A program made the position numbers and the translations under genes. From the NCBI GenBank assembly GCA_964596165.1, contig CAZQTW010000051.1:1-47712 (forward strand): a DNA stretch of 47,712 nucleotides, read 5' to 3'. Source of the stretch: CAYUQT01 sp964596165 (lineage in GTDB: Bacteria; Planctomycetota; Phycisphaerae; UBA1845; JAFGLZ01). This document shows, one piece after another, positions 17,588-25,457 of this stretch (position 1 is the first letter of the stretch; each line of letters begins with the position of its first letter). The notes beneath the pieces are model-generated. The model was not told where the DNA came from, did not search any database, and saw only the letters and a list, made by a program, of their open reading frames with translations.

Positions 17588-17972
17588 TCAAAGGCATTTC
17601 GCTGTCGTCGAGGCTACAGGGCTATCTGCCTGTCACTAAAGCAATTGGATGTCCGGGGTTCGGTCTTTGTTCCCTGCCGGCAAGGGAACTGACGTCCGAA
17701 AGCTCAGCGAAACCGCCAGGCTTGGGTGTCAGACCTTTGAACACGGAACTCCGCACTCTGAATTCCCCGACCAAGCCTTCTCTCCTCTTTGAGGTACGGA
17801 TACAGTCCGTGGACTCGATTTTCACATCGGCTGTCGTGATCGACAGACAGGGCGTGGATCTGTCGCCCGACGCTCACCTCATCGACGAAGGTGGCGATAT
17901 TGCCCGATGACCGCCGGCAGATCGGCGTTCAAGGATCTTCATTGACGGACGTGTCAGGCAGGCGTAGTTTTC

Positions 17973-17978
17973 TATAGT
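17973..17978 (+). promoter_or_regulatory. Weak promoter candidate upstream of the sulfatase
   Basis: TATAGT at 17973-17978 is the only good -10 element before the sulfatase; no matching -35 at standard spacing is visible. If used, the leader would be about 130 nt and would include the hairpin at 18077. Confidence 0.3.
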
Positions 17979-18076
17979 CTTGGACCGATCGCATGCTGCG
18001 GCGGAGAGGACGGTGCTCAGGGTGGGAGCGGCAGGGTGCGTTCGGCCCGCCGATGGGAAGCAGATCGGTGAGGGCA

Positions 18077-18106
18077 GGCAGTCAGAGCAATCTGACTGCC
18101 CAGGAG
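18077..18106 (+). promoter_or_regulatory. Leader hairpin with GCAA tetraloop abutting the sulfatase RBS
   Basis: GGCAGTCAGA (18077-18086) pairs perfectly with TCTGACTGCC (18091-18100) across a GCAA (GNRA) tetraloop. The Shine-Dalgarno CAGGAG starts right after the stem (18101-18106). The close fit of hairpin to ribosome site suggests an RNA-level control element or stability element; it is not a terminator, since no T-tract follows. Confidence 0.55.
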
Positions 18107-18115
18107 TCCTGCGTC

Positions 18116-19585
18116 ATGAAAACCACACACGCTTGGGTCCTGCTGCTGGCAGCGGGATGCGTTCAGTACAGCGAAGCCGCCTCCTCGAGACTGCCCAATA
18201 TTGTGTTCATCCTCGCTGACGACCTGGGTTGGGGGGACCTGGGTTGCTACGGGCACACGCGTCTGAAGACGCCTCGGCTCGATAGACTTGCCCGCGAAGG
18301 GGCACTGTTCACGCAGTTCTACGTCAACGCATCCGTGTGCTCGCCGAGCCGATGTGCGTTCATGACCGGCCAGTACCCCGCCCGCCACCGCATCCACGGA
18401 CACTACGCCGACCCCAAGCAGAATGCCGACCGCGGCATGTCCAACTGGCTCGACCCGAACGTACCGAACGTCGCCTCGCTCCTGAAGTCGGCCGGGTATG
18501 CGACCGCGCACTTCGGCAAATGGCACCTCGGTGCCGGCGCCGGCGCGCCAAAACCAACCGCCTACGGCTTCGATGAGGCGCGGACGATGGTCTCGGTCGA
18601 TCCCGGTTGGAGCGAGCCGCCCGCCACGTTCTGGGCCAAATCGACGGCGGCGTTCGTCGATGAGGCAATCCGGTTCATCCGCGCGAACAAGGACCGGCCG
18701 TTCTACGTGAACGTCTGGACGCTCGTTCCGCACGCCCCGCTCAACCCGACCGATGACCAGATGAAGCCGTACGAGCGGTTCAGTTGGGGGCATGGCGTTC
18801 ACCACAAGAGCGCCGAGACCATCTTCTACGCCTCCGTAAGTGATCTCGATCACCAGGTCGGGCGCCTGTTGGACGAACTCAACACCCTTAAGCTCGCCGA
18901 CAAAACGCTGGTCGTCTTTTCGAGCGACAACGGGCCCGAGGACATCCACATCACCAACGCGGGCCACAGCGGCGTCGGATCGGCAGGTCCGTTCCGGGGA
19001 CGCAAGCGCAGCCTGTACGAAGGCGGAATCCGCACGCCGTTCATCGTCCGATGGCCGGGGCACGTACCGGCGGGACGCCTGGACCACGATTCGGTCGTCG
19101 CGGGAGTGGACCTCCTGCCGACGCTCTGCGGCCTCGTCGGGGCTAAACTGCCTCCGACACATGCCCTCGATGGGGAAGATGTCGGCGACATCCTGCAGGG
19201 GCATTCGCGACCGCGCAAGACGCCCCTGATGTGGGAGTGGCGGTTCCATGTCTTCGGCGAGCCATTCCATCGCAGTCCGATCCTGGCCATCCGCGAGGGC
19301 GACTGGAAACTCCTGATGAACCCCGACAGATCTCGCATCGAACTGTACGATATCCCCCGCGATCCGACCCAGTTGAACAATGCCGCCGATAAGCACCCCG
19401 AGATTGTGCAGCGGCTGGCCGACAGGGTGCTGGCATGGCAGAAAACGCTGCCGGCCGGGCCCATGGACCCAACCGCCGGCAAGGATGACTATCCCTGGCC
19501 GGGCAAGACCTATCCGCAATCCGGTCGCACGCCGAGAAGGGCCCCGCCCGCCACGCGCCCGGACAGGCGGACAACGAACGGCTGA
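18116..19585 (+). CDS. Exported sulfatase of the arylsulfatase family
   Basis: A 489-residue formylglycine-dependent sulfatase that removes sulfate esters, most likely from polysaccharides. ATG 18116 (MKTTHAWVLLLAAGCVQY) follows CAGGAG; the frame is open upstream but not coding. The signal sequence could be read as a lipoprotein (LAAGC) or cleaved near SEAAS. The body starts with NIVFILADDLGWGDLGCYGH (metal Asp pair), then the modification site VCSPSRCAFMTG, Cys75 becoming formylglycine, then YATAHFGKWHLG, SSDNGPEDIHI and KLLMNPDRSRIELYDIPRDP. An anaerobic or aerobic maturase is required, but none is in the window. The C-terminal tail is Pro/Arg-rich. Confidence 0.93.
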   Translation: MKTTHAWVLLLAAGCVQYSEAASSRLPNIVFILADDLGWGDLGCYGHTRLKTPRLDRLAREGALFTQFYVNASVCSPSRCAFMTGQYPARHRIHGHYADPKQNADRGMSNWLDPNVPNVASLLKSAGYATAHFGKWHLGAGAGAPKPTAYGFDEARTMVSVDPGWSEPPATFWAKSTAAFVDEAIRFIRANKDRPFYVNVWTLVPHAPLNPTDDQMKPYERFSWGHGVHHKSAETIFYASVSDLDHQVGRLLDELNTLKLADKTLVVFSSDNGPEDIHITNAGHSGVGSAGPFRGRKRSLYEGGIRTPFIVRWPGHVPAGRLDHDSVVAGVDLLPTLCGLVGAKLPPTHALDGEDVGDILQGHSRPRKTPLMWEWRFHVFGEPFHRSPILAIREGDWKLLMNPDRSRIELYDIPRDPTQLNNAADKHPEIVQRLADRVLAWQKTLPAGPMDPTAGKDDYPWPGKTYPQSGRTPRRAPPATRPDRRTTNG

Positions 19586-19807
19586 CCGGTCTTCAGCAGA
19601 AGGCATGCGGCGCCGTCCAAAGGCCATGGGCACGGCCTCCTACGCCCCGGCCGAGTTCAAGTCTTCCAGCCGTGTGTAGACGCCGAATGCGTCCGGTTCT
19701 AGAATGCCGAGCCTTGTGGTAGCCGCTGCCTCCCTGCACGGAGGCAGGCAACGACAGTAGATAACGGCATGACGGGCACAACAACCTGAGATTCGAGGAG
19801 ATGGCTC

Positions 19808-20908
19808 ATGGCGGTACTGAAGATCAAATCGGCACAGGAATGCATGTGGGATTGCGTGTCCCTGGGCGAAATCATGCTCCGTTTCGATCCGGGCGACAAC
19901 CGTGTCAGAACGGCGAGAGAGTTCCGGGTATGGGAAGGTGGCGGCGAATACAACGTCACCCGCGGCCTGAAGAAGTGTTTCGGTCTGCGGACGGCCGTCG
20001 TGACGGCCATCTGCGACAACGAACTGGGACACCTCCTCGAGGACTTCATGATGCAGGGCGGCGTCGACCTGCGGCACGTCAAGTGGGTACCGTTCGACGG
20101 GCTCGGCCGGGCCTGCCGCGTCGGGCTCAACTTCACTGAGAAGGGCTTCGGAATCCGAGGAGCCCTCGGATGCGTCGACCGAGGACATACCGCCGCCTCA
20201 CAGATGAAGGTCGGCGACGTCGACTGGAAAAAGATATTCAAAGACGAAGGGGCTCGGTGGTTCCACACCGGCGGAATCTTCGCCGGCCTGTCGGCCACGA
20301 CCCCCGACCTCGTCATCGAAGCCATGAAGGCCGCCAAGGAAAACGGCACCGTCATCTCGTACGATCTGAACTATCGCCCCTCACTCTGGAAGACACTGGG
20401 CGGGCCAACCAAGGCAACCGAGGTCAACCGCGAAATCGCCAAGTACGTCGACGTGATGATCGGCAACGAGGAAGACTTCACCGCCGCCCTGGGTTTTAAG
20501 GTCGAAGGAGTGGACGAGAACATCACCCAAATCGATCCCTCGAACTTCAAGAAGATGATCACCCAGGTCCTGGCGACCTATCCGAACTTCAAGGCGGTCG
20601 CCACAACACTTCGTGTGGCTAAGACGGCAACAATCAACGATTGGGGCGCGATCATCTGGTACGACGGACAGTTCTATCAGGCCATCGACCGACCCAACCT
20701 CGAGATCTACGACCGGGTCGGCGGCGGGGACAGCTTCGCGTCGGGCCTGATCTACGGCTTCCTGGCCGGCAAAAACCCGGAGGAATGCGTGAACTACGGC
20801 GCCGCCCACGGCGCCCTGGCGATGACAACGCCGGGCGACACCTCAATGGCCACACAAAAGGAAGTCGAAAAGGCCATGAAGGGTGGCGGGGCGAGGGTCC
20901 AACGGTAA
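19808..20908 (+). CDS. PfkB-family sugar kinase, 2-keto-3-deoxygluconate kinase-like
   Basis: A 366-residue ribokinase-fold kinase. The N-terminal substrate region is CVSLGEIMLRFDPGD, typical of the KDG kinase subgroup, with WEGGGEYNVTRGL next and TLRVAKTATIN later. The ATP/anion hole is VGGGDSFASGLIYG, where Asp308 is the catalytic base. NYRPSLWK, near the substrate-binding loop, is also typical. GAGGAG lies seven bases before ATG 19808, though an out-of-frame ATG overlaps the Shine-Dalgarno. KDG phosphorylation would feed uronic acids into central metabolism, consistent with the sulfatase and Gfo/Idh neighbours, but other hexose or keto-acid substrates are possible. A short hairpin (TGCCTCC/GGAGGCA) lies at 19727-19746. 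Confidence 0.85.
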   Translation: MAVLKIKSAQECMWDCVSLGEIMLRFDPGDNRVRTAREFRVWEGGGEYNVTRGLKKCFGLRTAVVTAICDNELGHLLEDFMMQGGVDLRHVKWVPFDGLGRACRVGLNFTEKGFGIRGALGCVDRGHTAASQMKVGDVDWKKIFKDEGARWFHTGGIFAGLSATTPDLVIEAMKAAKENGTVISYDLNYRPSLWKTLGGPTKATEVNREIAKYVDVMIGNEEDFTAALGFKVEGVDENITQIDPSNFKKMITQVLATYPNFKAVATTLRVAKTATINDWGAIIWYDGQFYQAIDRPNLEIYDRVGGGDSFASGLIYGFLAGKNPEECVNYGAAHGALAMTTPGDTSMATQKEVEKAMKGGGARVQR

Positions 20909-21049
20909 GCCGCCGCGGGGACTGACCGGGTCTCTGACAGGCCGGGCGAAGCGAGTAGATGCCGGCAGCACACCCCCTGCCGGATGGGGCCGTCGTAGAC
21001 AGGACGAACCGAAGGAACCGCCTGGTCGCGGTGTTCGGTCCGTGACGGG

Positions 21050-21517
21050 TCAGGTTCCCGTCGCCGCCGCCTTTCGCCGCTCATCGGCGACTGCGGGAAC
21101 GATCAGCGCGAATGTGAGTTGGCCGGCAAACAGCGTCAGCAGGACGGGCACACTCGATCCCCCCACCATGAACAGCGGAACCAGCCGGACGGTCAACACG
21201 ACCAGCCAGAGAATCGAAAAAATCATGATTCTGCCGGGCCGCGTGCCTCTTGATCCGGCACGCCACAACAGGACCAGCCCACCCAGGATCGGAACCGTCG
21301 CCGCAACAAACCCGCTTTGCCATGCCTCCATGTTCGGCCGACCGAACCAGGACCCTTCGGCACGGAGAAGCATCAGATAGGTGCCTATCTCCAGCAACGC
21401 GAATACAAGCAACCCGGCGCGAAAGTCCGTCGGCATGGCAGTCGACTCCATCCGTCCGGAGGACTTCGCCGAAGGTTTCGCCGGCCGATCTTGTTTCGAC
21501 TGTCTGTGACGAGCCAT
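21050..21517 (-). CDS. Small four-span membrane protein of unknown function
   Basis: A 155-residue integral membrane protein. After a basic, polar N-terminus (MARHRQSKQDRPAKPSAKS) four hydrophobic spans follow: around residues 33-50 (AGLLVFALLEIGTYLMLL), 68-85 (SGFVAATVPILGGLVLLW), 97-114 (MIFSILWLVVLTVRLVPL), and 123-140 (PVLLTLFAGQLTFALIV). Basic loops lie between. No family is recognised. The start ATG 21517 has GGTGGG upstream. It lies 49 nt downstream of the Gfo/Idh gene on the same strand, so it may share its transcript. Confidence 0.65.
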   Translation of the reverse strand: MARHRQSKQDRPAKPSAKSSGRMESTAMPTDFRAGLLVFALLEIGTYLMLLRAEGSWFGRPNMEAWQSGFVAATVPILGGLVLLWRAGSRGTRPGRIMIFSILWLVVLTVRLVPLFMVGGSSVPVLLTLFAGQLTFALIVPAVADERRKAAATGT

Positions 21518-21566
21518 GAAGAACCCACCGACTGCATGCCGATCCGAATTCCCCGAACCCGGAGAC

Positions 21567-22565
21567 CTATATCCCCGGGCAACCGGCCACGTCGTTCCGG
21601 CGAATCGCGTCCACCAGCATCATCGTCTTGACGGCGTCGCCAAAATTCGGACCGGGTAACCTGCGCGTCTTGACCGCATCGACAAACGCCCGAGCCTGCT
21701 GTTCAAAGCCGAAGGTTGCCTTGGTATCCTTCACGTCCCTCACGAACTCGCCGATGGTCCGGCGACGTCGCCCCCTCGCATCAACCTCGTCGATACCCAC
21801 CTGCGGCTCGACGTAAGCCGAATAACCGGGCGCATGCACTTCAAAGGTATGGACCCGCCCGCCGACATTCCAGTTGCTCTGGAGAACCCCGATGCAGCCC
21901 GTGTCAAACGTGACCACCGCCGTCCACGCATTCGGCACCACGTCGCCGAACTGACCGACCGCCGCCGCGACGTGAACCGGTTCTCCGCCCGAGAGCCATC
22001 TGAGTGCATCGACGGCATGGATCGCGTCGCAGCCGATGACGTCAATCGCCCCGTCGTAGTAGACGGCCGACGTCTTCTTGTAGAACGTCGCGTTGACCTG
22101 ATGGATCGTCCCGCGCCGGGCGGCCGCCGCGCGAGCATCCGTGAGCATCGGCGCATACCGACGGTTGAACCCCACCATCGTGACGCACTTGTTCTGCGCC
22201 GCCAGGCGAGCCATGCCGGCGGTCTGAAAGGTCGTCACGGCGGGCGGCTTCTCGATGAAGACATCCAGCCCGCGCTTCAGGCAATCAATCACGATGTCGT
22301 ACAGATGGTGCGGCGGCATCAGGATGTAAACGGCGTCACACGGCGTTTCGTCCAGCATCTGCCGGTAACCATGATAGTGCTTGGGAATACCGAATCGTCC
22401 GGCCGTCTCGACCCGCTTGGATTCTACCAAGTCACAAAGCGCCACCATCTGCACGTCCCGAAAGCCCGCCAGGCTTGGATAGTGCACCTCGTTGGCCATC
22501 TTCCCGGCGCCGATGAGTGCAACCCGAATCTTCCTGCTTGCCCGCCTCTGGGTCTTCTTCGCCAT
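21567..22565 (-). CDS. Gfo/Idh/MocA-family oxidoreductase
   Basis: A 332-residue NAD(P)-dependent sugar oxidoreductase. ATG 22565 (MAKKTQRRASRKIRVALIGA) follows GGAGGG and precedes the nucleotide-binding motif GAGKMANEVHYPSL (residues 19-32). The EKP motif is DVFIEKPPAV, at residues 105-107. The C-terminal alpha/beta domain contains the substrate-side segments GFNRRYAPM and DVIGCDAIHAVDALRWL, where the family's catalytic Lys/His region usually sits. No signal peptide is seen, so it is cytosolic. Substrate specificity in this family cannot be read from sequence; the setting suggests a sugar or inositol derivative. Confidence 0.9.
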   Translation of the reverse strand: MAKKTQRRASRKIRVALIGAGKMANEVHYPSLAGFRDVQMVALCDLVESKRVETAGRFGIPKHYHGYRQMLDETPCDAVYILMPPHHLYDIVIDCLKRGLDVFIEKPPAVTTFQTAGMARLAAQNKCVTMVGFNRRYAPMLTDARAAAARRGTIHQVNATFYKKTSAVYYDGAIDVIGCDAIHAVDALRWLSGGEPVHVAAAVGQFGDVVPNAWTAVVTFDTGCIGVLQSNWNVGGRVHTFEVHAPGYSAYVEPQVGIDEVDARGRRRRTIGEFVRDVKDTKATFGFEQQARAFVDAVKTRRLPGPNFGDAVKTMMLVDAIRRNDVAGCPGI

Positions 22566-22724
22566 AGCAAGCCCTCCACCCGGCGTCAGTTCCTGCACTC
22601 CCTGCTGCTTGCCGGTAGACCCACATCATCCGACACCCATATCTTTGCGCCGGATGGCCCGTTCGCGAATCATGCGTGTGAGCAAGCGGACTGTCAAGAC
22701 TGGAGCGCCTCATGTTCCACGGGT

Positions 22725-22753
22725 GGCATGCCCCACGCGTGCGTGGGCATGCC
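22725..22753. repeat. GGCATGCCCCACG palindromic repeat
   Basis: GGCATGCCCCACG (22725-22737) and CGTGGGCATGCC (22742-22753) form a hairpin with one bulged C and a four-base loop (CGTG). From memory, GGCATGCCCACGC-type palindromes occur as dispersed repeats in planctomycete genomes, a class separate from the one at 15111. The remaining gap 22566-23057 holds no gene I can support. Confidence 0.6.
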
Positions 22754-23057
22754 GTAAGTGTGACTGCAATTGCGTGGAGTGCAGCGTGCGCTCACCCTAA
22801 TTCACACCCTCGTTCGCATCCTCGGATCCTCGAGCAACGAATCCGGAACCACGCGCAAAGGTTCACACGCCGCGTCGAGAGGTCTTGCATGTGTGACGGC
22901 CTCGACGGGGTGTTCGGAGCGGCATGCTGCCATCGTTAAACGCTCACCTGCGTCCAACAACCATGTCCACACACGCGTGGAAGATGCCACCCAACCATCG
23001 CGATCAGACGTGGAGCAATTGGAGGCTTGAAGCGGAGTCCTACTACGGGCATCAAAA

Positions 23058-23066
23058 TGGTATAGT
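23058..23066 (+). promoter_or_regulatory. Extended -10 promoter of the aldo/keto reductase
   Basis: TGGTATAGT (TGn plus TATAGT) lies about 31 nt before ATG 23098, with GGGAGG between. No good -35 is seen, as is common with extended -10 promoters. Confidence 0.45.
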
Positions 23067-23097
23067 GTCGATGTTTGATCTGATCGGGAGGTCACCG

Positions 23098-24099
23098 ATG
23101 AACAAGGATTCGACTACACGCCGCGAGTTCCTGCGTATCACCAGCGGCAGCGCTTTGGTGGCCGGCCTGGAAGGCGGTCTGCTGAGCGGAACGCTCGGCG
23201 CCTCGGAAGCGGACGAAATGCCTATGCGCACCTTGGGCCAGACCGGACAGAAGGTGTCGATCCTTTGCCTGGGCGGCTACCACATGGGCATGAAGGACGA
23301 GGCCGAGGCGATTCGCATTGTCCATGCGGCCATCGACGCCGGCGTGAACTTCCTGGACAACGCCTGGAAGTATAACAACGGTCGGTCCGAGGAATGGATG
23401 GGGACCGCGCTGAAAGGCGGCAAGCGCGACAAGGTTTTCCTGATGACCAAGAGCGACAAGCGAGACAGAAAGGCCGCCCTGAAGGAGCTCGAGGACAGCC
23501 TGCGGCGACTGAAGACCGATCATCTCGATCTGTGGCAGATCCATGAGATCATGCCCGGACATCCGGCCAAGGCACTCGCACCGGGCGGATCGCTCGATGC
23601 GTTCGTCCAAGCAAAGAAGGAGGGCAAGACGCGATTCATCGGATTCACCGGCCACGGCAATCCCAAGTATCACCTCGAGATGCTCAAACACGATTTCGCA
23701 TGGGACACCGTCCAGATGCCCCTGAACCCGTTCGATCACCACTTCCGCAGTTTCGAGAAGCTGGTGCTTCCGGAACTGGTCAAGCGGAACATCGGCGTCA
23801 TCGCCATGAAGACGCTGGCCTTCGGCGCGCTGCCGAAGTCCGGCATCGTGACCTCTGAGGAATGCTGGCGATACGTCTGGACCTTGCCGGTTTCGACGCT
23901 GTGCACCGGCTGCGAATCGATGGAGGCGCTCGAACGGGCACTGGCCGCGGCCAAGTCGTTCAAGCCCATGACGCCGGATGAGGTCCAATCCCTACTGACG
24001 CGGACAAAGGAACCGGCTACCCAAGGCAAGCACGAAACCTACAAAGTCGCCAGCGCAGGGTACTATCCTCACGATGGGGAACATGAACGGCTGAGCTGA
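23098..24099 (+). CDS. Tat-exported aldo/keto reductase
   Basis: A 333-residue NAD(P)-dependent carbonyl reductase. ATG 23098 follows GGGAGG and begins with a twin-arginine signal (TTRREFLRITSGSALVAG), so folded protein with bound cofactor is expected outside the inner membrane. The reductase tetrad is visible: Asp87 and Tyr92 in FLDNAWKY, Lys118 in FLMTKSD, and His149 in LWQIHEIM. The barrel also shows LDLWQIHEI, RFIGFTGHGNP, VQMPLNPFDH, and NIGVIAMKTLAFG. A C-terminal CTGCESMEALE segment follows. Tat-exported AKRs are common in planctomycetes. The substrate is unknown. Its small promoter suggests independent transcription. Confidence 0.9.
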   Translation: MNKDSTTRREFLRITSGSALVAGLEGGLLSGTLGASEADEMPMRTLGQTGQKVSILCLGGYHMGMKDEAEAIRIVHAAIDAGVNFLDNAWKYNNGRSEEWMGTALKGGKRDKVFLMTKSDKRDRKAALKELEDSLRRLKTDHLDLWQIHEIMPGHPAKALAPGGSLDAFVQAKKEGKTRFIGFTGHGNPKYHLEMLKHDFAWDTVQMPLNPFDHHFRSFEKLVLPELVKRNIGVIAMKTLAFGALPKSGIVTSEECWRYVWTLPVSTLCTGCESMEALERALAAAKSFKPMTPDEVQSLLTRTKEPATQGKHETYKVASAGYYPHDGEHERLS

Positions 24100-24206
24100 A
24101 CCTAATCCTTCCGACCCCCATGCACATGCAAACGTAGGGACATACTATCCGTCGGAAACGTGGGTATGCCACCCGAAGCGTCTAACCCCACGGCAGGTCG
24201 CATGGT

Positions 24207-25457
24207 ATGATTCATGTCATGCTGAATGGACGACATACGCCCAAGGATCCGACGAAAGACGCCGTTCGAATCGACGACATCGCCGCGAAGGTGGAAGCCG
24301 GCATCCGATTGGATCAATCGGACGGCGAGCGTCTCTTCGCCAGTCGCGACCTGCACGAGATCGGCCGTCTGGCCGACCTCGTGCGACGCAGGAAGAACGG
24401 CCGGGTAGCCTATTACATCGTCAACTGTCACATCAACTACACGAACTACTGCATCCTCAACTGCCGGTTTTGCGGTTTCCATAGACCTTATTCCGGAGAC
24501 GCCGAGGGGGGCTATGAACTCTCCGTCGGCCAAGTGATCGATCGCGCCCGCCAGGCCTATGAGGCCGGGGCTACGGAAGCGCACCTTGTCGGCGGGCTGC
24601 ACCCTCGGCTGCCGTTTCAATACTACCTGGACATCGTGCGCGGAATTCGCCAAGCCTGTCCGAAGATGCACATCAAAGCATTTACGGCCGTCGAGATCAT
24701 TCATTTCGGCCGGATCGCCCGGCCCCGACTTACCGTGGCCGATGTCCTGGCAAGACTGTCCGAAGCGGGTCTCAACAGCCTCCCAGGGGGCGGCGCCGAA
24801 ATCTTCCACCCGCGTGTCCAGGCCGAGGGCTTCAAGCGAAAGGCCGGCGAGGCAGAGTGGTTTGACGTACACCGCCAAGCCCATGAGATGGGAATCCCAT
24901 CGACAGCGACTATGCTCTATGGCCACGTGGAAACGCCGGCCGAACGCGTCGAGCACCTCATCAAGCTGCGGAAGCACCAAGATGCCTCGATGGCCGGACG
25001 GCGTGCACAGTTCCAGTGTCTGGTGCCGCTACCGTTCATTCCGGCCGCAAGCCAATGGGCCGATCTGCCCGGTCCGACCGGACTGGACAGCCTTAAGACC
25101 TTGGCCATCGCCCGACTGATGTTGGACAACTTCGCCCATATCAAGGCCTTCTGGCCGATGCTCACTCAGAAGCTCTCGCAGGTTGCGCTCGGTTTTGGCG
25201 TGGATGATCTGGATGGGACCATCACGCGCTATGAGATCACGCAGCGCGACGGAGCGACGGCCGACTCGCAGGCCATGACGGTCGATGACCTGCGGCGCCT
25301 GATCTTCGAGACGGATCACACGCCCATGGAGCGCGACAGCCTCTATCAGCCGGTCGGACGACGATTCCCGGTCGCGGATCCGTGCATCAGGGCATCTCTG
25401 CCGCCTTCTGCACCACCTCGGCGCGAGGTCCGACCGTCCGCAGATCGATGGGTTTGA
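24207..25457 (+). CDS. mqnE: Aminofutalosine synthase MqnE (radical SAM)
   Basis: The radical SAM enzyme that joins a chorismate-derived carboxyvinyl benzoate with S-adenosylmethionine to make aminofutalosine, in the futalosine route to menaquinone. The 416-residue protein shows the CxxxCxxC cluster motif CILNCRFC (Cys82, Cys86, Cys89), and MqnE marks VGGLHPRLPFQYYL, KAFTAVEIIHF, SLPGGGAEIF, and YGHVETPAERVEHLI. The closing family segment PMERDSLY lies about 35 residues before the stop. The last approximately 30 residues are Pro/Arg-rich and overlap the convergent beta-helix gene by 71 bp. No other mqn gene is in the window. ATG 24207 follows CAGGT. Confidence 0.92.
   Translation: MIHVMLNGRHTPKDPTKDAVRIDDIAAKVEAGIRLDQSDGERLFASRDLHEIGRLADLVRRRKNGRVAYYIVNCHINYTNYCILNCRFCGFHRPYSGDAEGGYELSVGQVIDRARQAYEAGATEAHLVGGLHPRLPFQYYLDIVRGIRQACPKMHIKAFTAVEIIHFGRIARPRLTVADVLARLSEAGLNSLPGGGAEIFHPRVQAEGFKRKAGEAEWFDVHRQAHEMGIPSTATMLYGHVETPAERVEHLIKLRKHQDASMAGRRAQFQCLVPLPFIPAASQWADLPGPTGLDSLKTLAIARLMLDNFAHIKAFWPMLTQKLSQVALGFGVDDLDGTITRYEITQRDGATADSQAMTVDDLRRLIFETDHTPMERDSLYQPVGRRFPVADPCIRASLPPSAPPRREVRPSADRWV

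Noticed and set aside
17690..17790. GAACACGGAACTCCGCACTC stretch that looked like a repeat remnant
   Set aside because: No second copy or inverted partner is in the window.
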